From: Alkalihalobacterium sp048323755
GTDB lineage: Bacteria; Bacillota; Bacilli; Bacillales; Bacillaceae_F
Direction: 5' to 3'
DNA: 64,000 nt
Assembly: GCF_048323755.1 (NCBI RefSeq)
Contig: NZ_JBLWFS010000002.1
Coordinates: forward strand, 186,001 to 250,000
The notes under the pieces were generated by a model. The model saw only the letters and a program-made list of their open reading frames with translations. It ran no database searches and was not told the DNA's origin. Position numbers and translations under genes: made by a program. Position 1 is the stretch's first letter; each line of letters starts with the position of its first letter. Shown here one piece after another: positions 26,852-35,358 of this stretch.

Positions 26852-27571
26852 TTATTTTTTACTATTTAATACTTGCGCGATATGCATTACTTTAATCGGC
26901 TTTCCTTGTCGTTCAATTCTACCGCCAATATTCATTAAGCAGCCACAGTCAGCTCCAACTAGCACTTCTGCTTCTGTTTCTTCGATATGATCGATCTTTT
27001 CATTAACCATCTGTTCTGAGATGGGAACCATTTTAACCGAGAACGTACCACCAAAACCACAGCACGTTTCTTTATTTGGTAAACTTGCAAACTCAAGACC
27101 TTCTACATTTTCTAATAATTTCATTGGTGCATCTTTAACACCTAATAAACGAGTCATATGGCACGATGTATGGTAGGTGGCTTTTGTTGGTAGTGACGCT
27201 CCAACATCCTCAATTTTTAAGACATCTACAATAAATTGTGTTAATTCAAACGTTTTAGCAACTAATGCTTCTGCTTTTGCCTTCCACGCTTCATCATCTT
27301 TAAAAAGATGTGGATATTCGTGGATCATCGAAACGCAAGACCCTGACGGTGAAACTACGTAATCAGATGCAGCAAATGTTTCAATCATATGCTTGGCTAC
27401 ATCTTTCGCCTCTTTATGATAGCCGCTGTTATATGCCGGCTGGCCACAGCACGTTTGATTGTCTGGAAACACAACTTCACAGTTCAGTCTTTCTAATATT
27501 TCTACTGTATCTTTACCAACGCCAGGATAAAAGACATCCGCAAGACAGGTTATAAATAACGATACTTTCAT
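26852..27571 (-). CDS. lutA: Lactate utilization protein LutA (CCG-domain, GlpC-like)
   Basis: This 239-residue protein has two cysteine-rich CCG domains (CCGQPAYNSGYHKE and CCGFGGTFSVK) that hold the catalytic Fe-S centre of the LutABC L-lactate oxidation complex. I chose ATG 27569-27571 because AAGGGG lies 8 nt upstream; an ATG three codons earlier overlaps that site. It is first in lutABC. A near-palindromic site shared with the lutP upstream region lies about 27 bp before it. Confidence 0.95.
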   Translation of the reverse strand: MKVSLFITCLADVFYPGVGKDTVEILERLNCEVVFPDNQTCCGQPAYNSGYHKEAKDVAKHMIETFAASDYVVSPSGSCVSMIHEYPHLFKDDEAWKAKAEALVAKTFELTQFIVDVLKIEDVGASLPTKATYHTSCHMTRLLGVKDAPMKLLENVEGLEFASLPNKETCCGFGGTFSVKMVPISEQMVNEKIDHIEETEAEVLVGADCGCLMNIGGRIERQGKPIKVMHIAQVLNSKK

Positions 27572-27597
27572 ACTTTTCATCCCCTTATAGGTTATCG

Positions 27598-27609
27598 GGT
27601 CATCAGACC
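27598..27609. promoter_or_regulatory. Candidate LutR operator upstream of lutA
   Basis: GGTCATCAGACC, an inverted repeat GGTC-ATCA-GACC, lies just upstream of lutABC. Eleven of its first twelve positions nearly recur (GGTCATCAGATG) before lutP. FadR-type GntR regulators such as LutR bind sites of this size, but no lutR gene is in the window. Confidence 0.5.
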
Positions 27610-27803
27610 TTTATCGTATAGAAAAAATATTTTATTCTAAGCTGTAGTATCAAACAATTGAAAAAGCGTATTGGAGCCAACTCAACAGTCCAACACCACC
27701 TCAATCCATAGATAAAGTGTCCAAACAAGTTTGAGTCGACCTCTAACGCTCTTTCAACATTTACATTAAATTATAATCAAGATTACGAGTATACACAACG
27801 ACT

Positions 27804-29588
27804 TTAAGCAGCAATTTGATCGTCTTGATCTTTCTTACTTTGTTTACTTCCTTTTAAGATAGCATAGATAATACCTGCAACAACAGCTAATACCATAAAT
27901 GTTCCAATATTAAAACCAACTCCGTATAGGAATACAAATCCAAGACCACCAGCAAATACTATATAGTATAAAGTCGGAATCATCGTCTTACGAATTAATG
28001 TTCCTTCACGACCAACTAAGCCCGCTGCCGCTGAAGCTGCTACAACGTTATGGACACAAATCATGTTACCTGCTGCTCCACCTATTGCTTGTAAAGCGAT
28101 AATTGTAGAAGGATTGACGCCGATATTATCAGCCACTCCAAATTGGAATAAAGAGAACATCATATTACTAATTGTATTACTACCTGCAACGAAAGCTCCA
28201 AGTGCACCAATTAACGGAGCAACGGCTGGCCAATTATCACCAATTACAAGTGATACACTTTCTGCTAATAAAATTGGCATACTTGCTAATTCGGCTGCAT
28301 TAACCCCTGAGTTAATGAACACTTGAACCATGGGAACTGCAAATAGTAAAGCTGCTGCAGCACTTACAGTTGTCATAAACGACTCTTTAACTGCACGTCC
28401 ATATGCTTGTCCGTTCATCCCGAATAAAGCGATACAGATTAATGATACGACAACCATAATTGTACCCGGCAAGTAAAATGGTGTACTTGCAAATGAGATC
28501 GAAGTACCGAACACTTCCGTGAAGTTAATTTTCACTGCATCACTCGTTAACCAACCTTTAATAGGCAAATCATTTAAACGAGTTAATACTAATAATAATC
28601 CAACGAGTACATATGGAATCCATGCTTTATATACTGACACCTTTTTAACTGGTGCCTCGTTTGTAATTTTTAACTTACCAACCCATTCAGGATCCCAATT
28701 TTCTTTACGATCAAAATCCCACGTTTTCTTCGGCATAAATAAACCGCGTTTTGCTGCAGGTACAACGATTGCTAAACCAATTAATCCACCGAATAGTGAC
28801 GGGAATTCTGGTCCTAACAAATTAGCAATTAACGCATATGGAACGGTAAAGGCAAGTCCCGCAAAGATAGCAAACTTCCATATCGCTAAGCCTTCTGCAA
28901 TTGATTTATTCTTACCAAAGAACCAAGTTAACATTGCAACCATAAATAATGGAATTAAGGTACCGATAATTGCATGAAAAATAGCTGTTTGTGCACCAAT
29001 TGAATTTAAGTACGCTTCATATGTCATTCCTAGTTCTGCAGCAGTAGCTAAAACTTTTTCGTCTGCCCCAATTCCGTTATTAACACCGATTAAAATTGGG
29101 GTTCCAATTGCTCCGAATGTAACGGGAGTAGATTGAATAATTAACGCTACCATGACAGCCGCCATCGCTGGAAAACCGACTGCTACTAATAGTGGAGCTG
29201 CAATGGCAGCTGGAGTACCAAAGCCAGAAGCTCCTTCAATAAAAGAACCAAATAACCAACAAATGATAATCGCCTGCACACGACGGTCAGGTGAAACATT
29301 CGTAAATCCTTCACGGATCGAGTGCAGTGCTCCACTTTCTTTTAATGTATTTAAAAGAAGAATAGCACCAAAAACAATAAATAATACTTCAATAACCGTA
29401 ACTAAACCACGTGAACTGGCTGCAGCCACTTGGTTAAAAGGCACCTTCCAAACAAGCAGTGCGACTGCTGCTGTAACAACAAACGCTAAAGGCATTGCAC
29501 GACTTGCAGGCCACCTTAAAATAACAAGAAAAATTAATACAGTTAAAATAGGTACTAATGCCAATAGTGATAAAACCCCTAAACTCAT
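27804..29588 (-). CDS. lutP: L-lactate permease (LctP/LutP family)
   Basis: This 594-residue, very hydrophobic lactate:proton symporter has about 14 membrane spans. Family stretches include FGSFIEGASGFGTPAAIAAP (about 115-134) and GGAAGNMICVHNVVAA near residue 515. It is separated from lutABC by 232 bp with no clear terminator. It has its own upstream region with an operator-like site and a cre-like site, so it is probably co-regulated with lutABC. Confidence 0.95.
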   Translation of the reverse strand: MSLGVLSLLALVPILTVLIFLVILRWPASRAMPLAFVVTAAVALLVWKVPFNQVAAASSRGLVTVIEVLFIVFGAILLLNTLKESGALHSIREGFTNVSPDRRVQAIIICWLFGSFIEGASGFGTPAAIAAPLLVAVGFPAMAAVMVALIIQSTPVTFGAIGTPILIGVNNGIGADEKVLATAAELGMTYEAYLNSIGAQTAIFHAIIGTLIPLFMVAMLTWFFGKNKSIAEGLAIWKFAIFAGLAFTVPYALIANLLGPEFPSLFGGLIGLAIVVPAAKRGLFMPKKTWDFDRKENWDPEWVGKLKITNEAPVKKVSVYKAWIPYVLVGLLLVLTRLNDLPIKGWLTSDAVKINFTEVFGTSISFASTPFYLPGTIMVVVSLICIALFGMNGQAYGRAVKESFMTTVSAAAALLFAVPMVQVFINSGVNAAELASMPILLAESVSLVIGDNWPAVAPLIGALGAFVAGSNTISNMMFSLFQFGVADNIGVNPSTIIALQAIGGAAGNMICVHNVVAASAAAGLVGREGTLIRKTMIPTLYYIVFAGGLGFVFLYGVGFNIGTFMVLAVVAGIIYAILKGSKQSKKDQDDQIAA

Positions 29589-29667
29589 AGTTCGTCTTCC
29601 CCCTAAAAATGATGTTTCTCCCGCAAACTAAACACTATCATCATATAACCTAGTTATCATATCTTAT

Positions 29668-29703
29668 GGTCATCAGATGTCTCATTAGTTGTAAGTGCTT
29701 TCA
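29668..29703. promoter_or_regulatory. Candidate LutR operator and cre site upstream of lutP
   Basis: GGTCATCAGATG (29668-29679) matches the site before lutA at 10 of 12 positions. TGTAAGTGCTTTCA (29690-29703) matches the CcpA cre consensus TGWAARCGYTWNCW except at the central C. Together they suggest lactate induction and carbon catabolite repression of lutP; both are inferred. Confidence 0.5.
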
Positions 29704-29808
29704 TTATAAGAAATGTTCATAAATTATTCAATATATTTTTCAAAAAAAAATTCACATGTATTTATATGTAAATAGATCCTATGATTGCAACTCTTTGCTG
29801 AAAAGATC

Positions 29809-29847
29809 AAAAATCACGATACCTTACTCTTGGCATCGTGATTTTTT
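29809..29847. terminator. Intrinsic terminator after tcdA
   Basis: An 11-bp stem (29810-29820 with 29835-29845) has A/T runs on both sides. It ends tcdA on the minus strand and shields the lutP upstream region. Confidence 0.88.
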
Positions 29848-29863
29848 GTGAGTTGTGAGTTAA

Positions 29864-30631
29864 TTATCTTTCAATTTTAATTTGATTTTGTTCTAAAATC
29901 TTTGTAATGACATGACCTGCCATAATGAGTCCTGAAACAGAAGGTACAAAAGCATTGGAAGACGGTGGCAGTTTGGCCTTACGAATCGGTCCTTCTTCGG
30001 CACTTTCCGGTACGATTTCTTTACGAATTTCTTCACGAATTTTCACTGGGCTCTCGTCAGAAAAAACTACGTTTACGCCTTTATGAATACCTTCTTTACG
30101 AAGTTTTGTACGAATCACTTTGGCAATTGGGTCATAGCTTGTTTTTGAGATATCGGCAATACGTAACCTCGTCGGGTCCATTTTATTGGCCACACCCATA
30201 CTCGAAATAATACCAATATTTCTTTGTAAGCATTGTTTAATGACATGAATTTTGTATGTGATCGTATCGCAAGCATCCACGACAAAATCTAATCCATGAC
30301 TAAAGAAATCTTCATACGTTTCTTCAGTATAGAACATTTTTAACGCAATAACTTCACACTCAGGATTTATATCTTTAATACGTTCTTTCATTAACTCCAC
30401 TTTTGGCTGCCCTACAGTAGATAATAAAGCATGGATTTGACGGTTTACGTTTGTAATATCGACATCATCTTTGTCCACTAATACTAAACGACCAACACCA
30501 GATCTAGCTAGTGCTTCGGCTGAGAATGAACCTACCCCTCCTATTCCTAACACAGCAACTGTACTGTTCTTTAAAGCTTCTACTCCATCTTTTCCTATCG
30601 CTAACTCATTTCTTGAAAATTGATACAACAT
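29864..30631 (-). CDS. tcdA: tRNA threonylcarbamoyladenosine dehydratase TcdA (YrvM)
   Basis: This E1-like enzyme uses ATP to cyclise t6A37 to ct6A in ANN-decoding tRNAs. It has 255 residues: the nucleotide site GIGGVGSFSAEALARSG (about 30-46), the RQIHALLSTVG stretch, and the C-terminal SNAFVPSVSGLIMAGHVI. It lies downstream of the 6S RNA gene, as in B. subtilis, and has its own terminator. Confidence 0.95.
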   Translation of the reverse strand: MLYQFSRNELAIGKDGVEALKNSTVAVLGIGGVGSFSAEALARSGVGRLVLVDKDDVDITNVNRQIHALLSTVGQPKVELMKERIKDINPECEVIALKMFYTEETYEDFFSHGLDFVVDACDTITYKIHVIKQCLQRNIGIISSMGVANKMDPTRLRIADISKTSYDPIAKVIRTKLRKEGIHKGVNVVFSDESPVKIREEIRKEIVPESAEEGPIRKAKLPPSSNAFVPSVSGLIMAGHVITKILEQNQIKIER

Positions 30632-30810
30632 TTGTTCCTCGTCCTTCCTCTCTATAAAAACACATTAAACAACTGTTAACTTTTCTAATATACTGATTAT
30701 ACCTATAAAAGTAGTCGGGGTAAAATATACCATAGCTTCCATGAAAAATCTATAGTGTTCAGTAACCTATTTTTACTCATCATTATTATGTACCAAACGA
30801 CCAGTAGACA

Positions 30811-30840
30811 TAAGAAAAAGCTGACTATAAGTGTCAGCTT
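30811..30840 (-). terminator. Intrinsic terminator downstream of 6S RNA
   Basis: An 8-bp stem (30833-30840 with 30818-30825) is followed by TTTTTC on the minus strand. It lies about 90 nt beyond the mature 6S 3' end. A smaller hairpin without a T-run lies at 30899-30916. Confidence 0.7.
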
Positions 30841-30931
30841 CTTTTCGATATCGTTACGTGCAGTTCATACACAGTAAGCATCGATAAAGTAAGAAGCATA
30901 ACAAAGTCAGCTTTGTTTACCCTAAAAAAAT

Positions 30932-31121
30932 AAAGAAGAGACCCAAAGTGCCGTAACTCCCTAGTTTTGAACCTGCACTCGCAGGTGGGTGTCAAGCTTC
31001 TTTCTTTATACGTCCTCACAAATGAAGGCATGTATTCCAAAAGAAGAATTAATACTCCCAATAAAAAAATGTTGGCTCAAAACTGTCAGTCGCTCACGAA
31101 CACGCTAGGACTCTTACTTTG
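30932..31121 (-). ncRNA. ssrS: 6S RNA (SsrS/BsrA type)
   Basis: This is about 190 nt, the normal size of 6S RNA, which mimics open promoter DNA and sequesters sigma-A RNA polymerase. The ends pair as the closing stem: AAAG.AAGAG and CC at the 5' end (31111-31120) with GG and CTCTT.CTTT at the 3' end (30932-30940). Typical Firmicute 6S stretches are present on the minus strand: GAGCCAACA, TTGGGAGTATTAATTC, CACCCACCTG, GCAGGTTCAAAACTAGGG and CGGCACTTTGGG. The position between tcdA and aspS is that of B. subtilis bsrA. A good sigma-A promoter sits immediately upstream. Confidence 0.88.
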
Positions 31122-31129
31122 TTAAGGAA

Positions 31130-31158
31130 ATAATAGCATAAAAAGATATAGGGTTCAA
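31130..31158 (-). promoter_or_regulatory. Sigma-A promoter of 6S RNA
   Basis: On the minus strand TTGAAC (31153-31158), a 17-nt spacer and TATTAT (31130-31135) place the start of transcription at about 31121-31123, right at the 6S 5' end. Confidence 0.8.
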
Positions 31159-31244
31159 GCGGAAAAGATAATTTTTCTGAATTTTCCATAAAATATATTT
31201 TTGCGAAATTATTTAAGCTGTGCTAAAGTGTCAATTAGGAATTA

Positions 31245-31425
31245 TGAAAGGTGAAGGGTGCCTGCTTATCGGCGACAAGCGCTGGAGGGCCAGCAATTAG
31301 TGTCCTGACCTTTGGACACTTTTGATGGACCGAAGCGATCTCGAGCCGATGGCACCTGGAACTAGACATCGAAAGGTGGAAGTGCCCGTTTAGCGACGTT
31401 TGGACTGAGCCCACCGTATGAGATA
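31245..31425. repeat. Dispersed repeat family A, two modules (locus 2)
   Basis: The block repeats modules 2 and 3 of the alaS-leader locus in the same order. CTGCTTATCGGCG, CGCTGGAGGGCCAGCAATTA and GATGGACCGAAGCGA end with CTGGAACTAGAC (about 31365); then GTGGAAGTGCCCGTTTAGCG and a TTTGGACTGAGCCC stretch follow. Modules differ from locus 1 by scattered substitutions, so it is not a recent duplication. No coding frame is supported. Confidence 0.75.
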
Positions 31426-31451
31426 AAGGGTAGAAGCTCTGATCTCGTTAG

Positions 31452-31645
31452 GATATGTTTAAGCGGACTCAGCAGCCTCTATTTTGAAGATAATCACCAT
31501 TTTAAGGATTTAGCGGACTGATAGGCCCCTATTTGCTTAAAAATACTAAATATGACTACGAATATTGGGGCATAAGGGCCTCTGAGTCCGTTACGTTCTA
31601 AAAAAGCATGCTTTTATATGAAATAACGGCGCTGGAGTCCGCAAA
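31452..31645. repeat. Repeat family C array, forward-forward-reverse-reverse (locus 2)
   Basis: Forward copies AGCGGACTCAGCAGCCTCTA (near 31452) and AGCGGACTGATAGGCCCCTA (near 31518) are followed by inverted copies ATAAGGGCCTCTGAGTCCG (near 31571) and ATAACGGCGCTGGAGTCCGC (near 31623). The plan, order and spacing resemble the array at 12.76-12.96 kb. It directly follows family A modules at both places. Confidence 0.7.
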
Positions 31646-31695
31646 TTTATTTCTACAAGCAAAGTTTCTTATCTTTTTTATAAAGGATGTTTTCC

Positions 31696-31983
31696 ATGAA
31701 GCCTATTTTTACTCAAGTTTGTATTGAAGTAGAACAAAAAATTGAATATACCAAGAAGTATACAGTTGAAAAAAACTTCGACATGGAGCTCTTTACTGAT
31801 AAAATTCGCTCACGAGACAAAGAGATTTTACTAGAACATGTATTTGATATTTCATACCGCCAAGCAACAGAAAAGATTGGCTTTTTGTATTTGCATACGA
31901 ACCAAGGTGTTTTACCTCACCTCGTAAAAACCAATCCTACTCCTTTCATTGATACATTTAAAAAGGTAAAGCAAGTTTATTAA
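31696..31983 (+). CDS. Conserved-looking small protein of unknown function
   Basis: I do not recognise this 95-residue protein with certainty. It has a mixed alpha/beta composition, no signal peptide or membrane span, and a C-terminal half (KIGFLYLHTNQGVLPHLVKT ... PTPFIDTFKKVK) that recalls small PH-like domains of Firmicutes; that is only an impression. I chose ATG 31696 because AAAGGA lies 8 nt upstream; an ATG three codons earlier overlaps that site. It is convergent with hom and overlaps its last codons by 26 bp. A plus-strand terminator lies inside hom just after it. Confidence 0.65.
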   Translation: MKPIFTQVCIEVEQKIEYTKKYTVEKNFDMELFTDKIRSRDKEILLEHVFDISYRQATEKIGFLYLHTNQGVLPHLVKTNPTPFIDTFKKVKQVY

Positions 31984-33190
31984 CAGCTACCTTACCTAAT
32001 ACCGGGTAGCTTTTTTGCTGCAATAAAAGAGGTAAGTCATTCAAAGACTTTCCTTCAGCTAATTTAAAAATCACTGCTTGCTTTTCGTAAATTCCAGTTT
32101 CTACTTCAATCTCGCTTGAGATACTAATTAAATCAGTATTCAATTGTTGCTTTTCTAGATCGGAAACAAAGACAATAACACTCATTCCATCGTTGGCTGT
32201 TTCGTTAAATTGTTGCCTTAAGGGACGACTAAACCCTTGAAATTGCTCATGTAGAACAAAATCTTCTACCATACTGTTAGCTGTTGCATCCTTTCCTGCA
32301 CCTGGACCACACATCGTAATACGATCAATTGTTTCACCGTCAATACAAACACCGTTCGTAACACCGTTCACATTATAGAGTGGATGATCTTTTGCCACGA
32401 ATGAAGGCGATACAAATCCACGAATCACTCCATTTTCGATAGATGTTTTGGCAATCAATTTTATGGCTAATTCATTTCTTTCCGCAAAATTAATGGCTTC
32501 CTCCTCAATGACACTAATTCCTTTACAGGAAAAGTTAGTTTCATTTGGCCATGAGTTAAAGGCCAGACGACTTAAAATTTGGATTTTATATAGAGCATCA
32601 TATCCTTCAATATCATCTGTAGGATCAGCCTCGGCATAACCTAACTCTTTCGCTTCAGCTAACACATCAGCAAACGTTCGATTTTTTTCTTTCATTTCCG
32701 TTAAAATATAATTTGTTGTCCCATTTAAAATTCCGGTCACAGAATGAATAGGTGTTGTAGAAAATAACGTTTTGAAGCTATTTACTATTGGTATTCCACC
32801 GCCAACAGCTGCTTCAACCCCTAAGTAAACATTGTAATGGCCAGCAAGCTCTTCAAGCTCTTTACCGTGCTTAGCAATTAATTCTTTGTTTGCTGTAATA
32901 ATCGATGTACCTGATTGCATGAGCTTCACAATATAACCTTTAGCGGGCTCAACTCCACCAATTGCTTCAAATACAACATCGTACTGTTGATTAAAAAACT
33001 CATTTGGATCACTTGTTATAAGTGCATTTACATGCGTATAACCACGATCTTTTGTATCGTCTTTCACTAGAATTTTTGTCACCTGAACCTCATTTTGAAA
33101 AATGGTCTGTAGTTCTTCTTTTGAATTCAGTAACCGCTCATAAATACCAGAACCGACTGTTCCGAAACCGATAACCCCAACATGTAACAT
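31958..33190 (-). CDS. hom: Homoserine dehydrogenase
   Basis: This enzyme reduces aspartate semialdehyde to homoserine, the branch to threonine and methionine. It has 410 residues: Rossmann motif GFGTVGSG (8-15), ITANKELIAKHG, the catalytic stretch AAVGGGIPIV and EGYDALYKIQILSRLAF, and a C-terminal ACT-like domain that appears a little short. There is no thrC or thrB neighbour. A SAM-I riboswitch directly upstream means this copy is controlled by the methionine pool. The start codon follows AAGGAGGAG. Confidence 0.95.
   Translation of the reverse strand: MLHVGVIGFGTVGSGIYERLLNSKEELQTIFQNEVQVTKILVKDDTKDRGYTHVNALITSDPNEFFNQQYDVVFEAIGGVEPAKGYIVKLMQSGTSIITANKELIAKHGKELEELAGHYNVYLGVEAAVGGGIPIVNSFKTLFSTTPIHSVTGILNGTTNYILTEMKEKNRTFADVLAEAKELGYAEADPTDDIEGYDALYKIQILSRLAFNSWPNETNFSCKGISVIEEEAINFAERNELAIKLIAKTSIENGVIRGFVSPSFVAKDHPLYNVNGVTNGVCIDGETIDRITMCGPGAGKDATANSMVEDFVLHEQFQGFSRPLRQQFNETANDGMSVIVFVSDLEKQQLNTDLISISSEIEVETGIYEKQAVIFKLAEGKSLNDLPLLLQQKSYPVLGKVAVNKLALPF
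31985..32016 (+). terminator. Plus-strand terminator inside the 3' end of hom
   Basis: A 7-bp stem (31985-31991 with 32005-32011) runs into TTTTTT. It serves the small plus-strand gene while lying within the hom coding region. Confidence 0.8.
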
Positions 33191-33335
33191 CCCAAGCTCC
33201 TCCTTATATAAAACACTTTTTTACTCCTTAGTTAACTCCTCCACACTGCCGTTCATTTTTATTACTTGGTTCTGGCTGTATTGTTTAAACAGCTACCCGA
33301 ACTAGTTTATTTTTTTATGTGTACACAAATAAAAA

Positions 33336-33484
33336 AACCTCTCCGATAAGGGAAAGGTTTTTTTAAAACGCCTCCACTTATCTTCCAGAGCAATCGCTCT
33401 GCTGAAATTAGCACCTTTGTTTGTCTGGCATACAAACCGGTTGCCGGGCGTCATCGGGTCAGTCCCTCAGCCTCTCGTGATAAG
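33336..33484 (-). promoter_or_regulatory. SAM-I (S-box) riboswitch upstream of hom
   Basis: On the minus strand the aptamer starts CTTATCACGAGAGG and continues with CTGAGGGACTGACCCGATGA, then CGCCCGGCAACCGG and GGTGCTAATTTCAGC. P1 pairs 33479-33484 with 33377-33382. The expression platform is a terminator (AACCTTTCC with GGAGAGGTT, then TTTTTTT, about 33331-33360). SAM binding favours termination, so hom is expressed when SAM is low. The call is firm because every conserved S-box block is present. Confidence 0.97.
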
Positions 33485-33524
33485 TTTTATTTTTGCAATT
33501 AATTTTTGAATTTTAATAGTTATG

Positions 33525-33554
33525 ATTATAATGCGACTATTCTATTTTTGTCAA
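33525..33554 (-). promoter_or_regulatory. Sigma-A promoter of the hom SAM-riboswitch leader
   Basis: TTGACA (33549-33554) and TATAAT (33525-33530) are separated by 18 nt on the minus strand. The -35 starts 9 bp after the aspS stop codon; no terminator follows aspS, so aspS read-through would also enter the riboswitch. Confidence 0.85.
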
Positions 33555-33562
33555 CTTAAAGT

Positions 33563-35356
33563 TTAGACTTGAACTTTCTTTTCTTCCTCTTTTTTCGGAA
33601 CAATAGATAAGTTCAGCTCACGTAATTGTGCCTCACTAACCGAACTTGGTGCATTTGTTAATAAACAACTTGCACTTGCAGTCTTAGGGAAAGCAATTGT
33701 ATCACGTAAGTTGCTACGGCCTGCTAAAAGCATAACGAGGCGATCTAGTCCTAACGCAATACCTCCGTGTGGTGGTGTACCATATTCAAAGGCATCTAAA
33801 AGGAAACCAAATTGTTCTTTTGCTTCTTCTTCAGAAAAACCAAGAGCAGTGAACATTTTTTCTTGTACATCACGTTGATAAATACGCTGGGAGCCTCCAC
33901 CAAGCTCATATCCATTTAACACAAGATCATATGCTTCTGCACGTACTCGACCTGGATCTGTATCGAGCAAATGTAGATCTTCTGTTTTTGGACTAGTAAA
34001 TGGGTGGTGAAGAGCGACGTACCGATTAGCATCTTCATCAAATTCAACAAGTGGGAAATCAACCACCCATAAGAAATTGAATTTAGATTTGTCTATTAAG
34101 TCTAAGTCTTTACCAAATTTAAGACGAAGTGCACCTAAGCTATCATACACAACTTGTTTCTTATCAGCAGCAAAGAATAATAAATCACCGGGTTCAGCAT
34201 TCATCGCTTCACGCATGCCGGCAACCTCTTCCTCGTTTAGGAATTTTGCAATTGGCCCTTTTAACTCGTTTTCTTCAACTTTCAGCCAAGCTAGACCTTT
34301 TGCACCGTAAATGGCTACAAAATGTGCTAAGTCATCGATTTCTTTACGAGTTAGTTTTGTAGCCGCCCCTTTTACGTTTAAGCCTTTTACAATTCCGCCG
34401 TTAGCGATTGCATTTGCGAACACTTTGAACTGTGAGTTTTTCATTACGTCGGTTAACTCTGATAACTCTAAGCCAAAGCGTGTATCTGGCTTATCTGATC
34501 CAAAACGGTTCATTGCCTCATCATACGTTAAACGTTGGAAAGGAGTTGAGATTTCAATCCCTTTTATTTCTTTCATGATTTTAGCCATCATGTTTTCCAT
34601 CATTGCAAGTAAGTCCTCTTTATCCATGAACGATGTCTCGATATCGACTTGAGTAAATTCCGGTTGACGATCTGCTCGCAAATCTTCATCACGGAAACAA
34701 CGAACGATTTGATAATAACGTTCGAACCCTGAAACCATCAATAACTGTTTAAAAAGTTGCGGTGATTGTGGGAGTGCATAAAATTCACCATGATGCACTC
34801 GACTTGGTACTAAATAGTCACGTGCTCCTTCTGGTGTACTTTTCGTCAGCATTGGTGTTTCCATTTCTAAGAACTGCTCATTATCTAATGTTTCACGAAT
34901 TAACTTCGTCGTTTGATGGCGCATTTTAAAGATGTGTTGCATATCTGGTCTGCGTAAGTCTAGGTAACGATAACGTAAACGAACATCTTCAGAAGCATCT
35001 GTATCTTCTTCAATTTGAAACGGCACCGGTTTTGATGCGTTTAAAATCGTTATTTGATCAACGTGAACTTCGACTCTTCCGGTAGGAATTTTTTCATTAA
35101 CCGTTTCGTCTTCACGTTTAACAACCGTACCTTCTACATCTAAAACAAATTCACCACGTACGCGGTCTGCAATTGCATGAGCATCTGCTGAAACTTCTGG
35201 GTTAAAAACGACTTGAACAATACCTGAGCGATCTCGTAAATCGATAAAAATAACTTGCCCAAGGTCACGACGAGTTTGTACCCAACCTTTTAACTGCACT
35301 CGTTCTCCAATTGTATCTTCTAATATTTGGCCGCAATGATGCGTTCTTCCTATCAT
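33563..35356 (-). CDS. aspS: Aspartyl-tRNA synthetase
   Basis: This 597-residue class II synthetase has an N-terminal OB anticodon-binding fold (about 15-110), motif 2 around FRDEDLRADRQPEFTQVD (about 215-232), a GAD insertion domain and motif 3 GGIALGLDRLVML (about 530). It follows hisS by 2 nt with a clear AAGGAGG, so hisS-aspS form one operon controlled by the hisS T-box leader. I did not see the features that would tell a discriminating from a non-discriminating enzyme. Confidence 0.98.
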   Translation of the reverse strand: MIGRTHHCGQILEDTIGERVQLKGWVQTRRDLGQVIFIDLRDRSGIVQVVFNPEVSADAHAIADRVRGEFVLDVEGTVVKREDETVNEKIPTGRVEVHVDQITILNASKPVPFQIEEDTDASEDVRLRYRYLDLRRPDMQHIFKMRHQTTKLIRETLDNEQFLEMETPMLTKSTPEGARDYLVPSRVHHGEFYALPQSPQLFKQLLMVSGFERYYQIVRCFRDEDLRADRQPEFTQVDIETSFMDKEDLLAMMENMMAKIMKEIKGIEISTPFQRLTYDEAMNRFGSDKPDTRFGLELSELTDVMKNSQFKVFANAIANGGIVKGLNVKGAATKLTRKEIDDLAHFVAIYGAKGLAWLKVEENELKGPIAKFLNEEEVAGMREAMNAEPGDLLFFAADKKQVVYDSLGALRLKFGKDLDLIDKSKFNFLWVVDFPLVEFDEDANRYVALHHPFTSPKTEDLHLLDTDPGRVRAEAYDLVLNGYELGGGSQRIYQRDVQEKMFTALGFSEEEAKEQFGFLLDAFEYGTPPHGGIALGLDRLVMLLAGRSNLRDTIAFPKTASASCLLTNAPSSVSEAQLRELNLSIVPKKEEEKKVQV

Positions 35357-35358
35357 CC

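Noticed and set aside
28063..29631. Several open frames of 87-159 codons opposite lutP
   Set aside because: They mirror the hydrophobic codon pattern of the permease on the other strand and lack ribosome sites.
30834..31061. 75-codon open frame on the minus strand
   Set aside because: It lies inside the 6S RNA and its 3' flank, has no ribosome site, and its composition follows the RNA structure rather than a protein.
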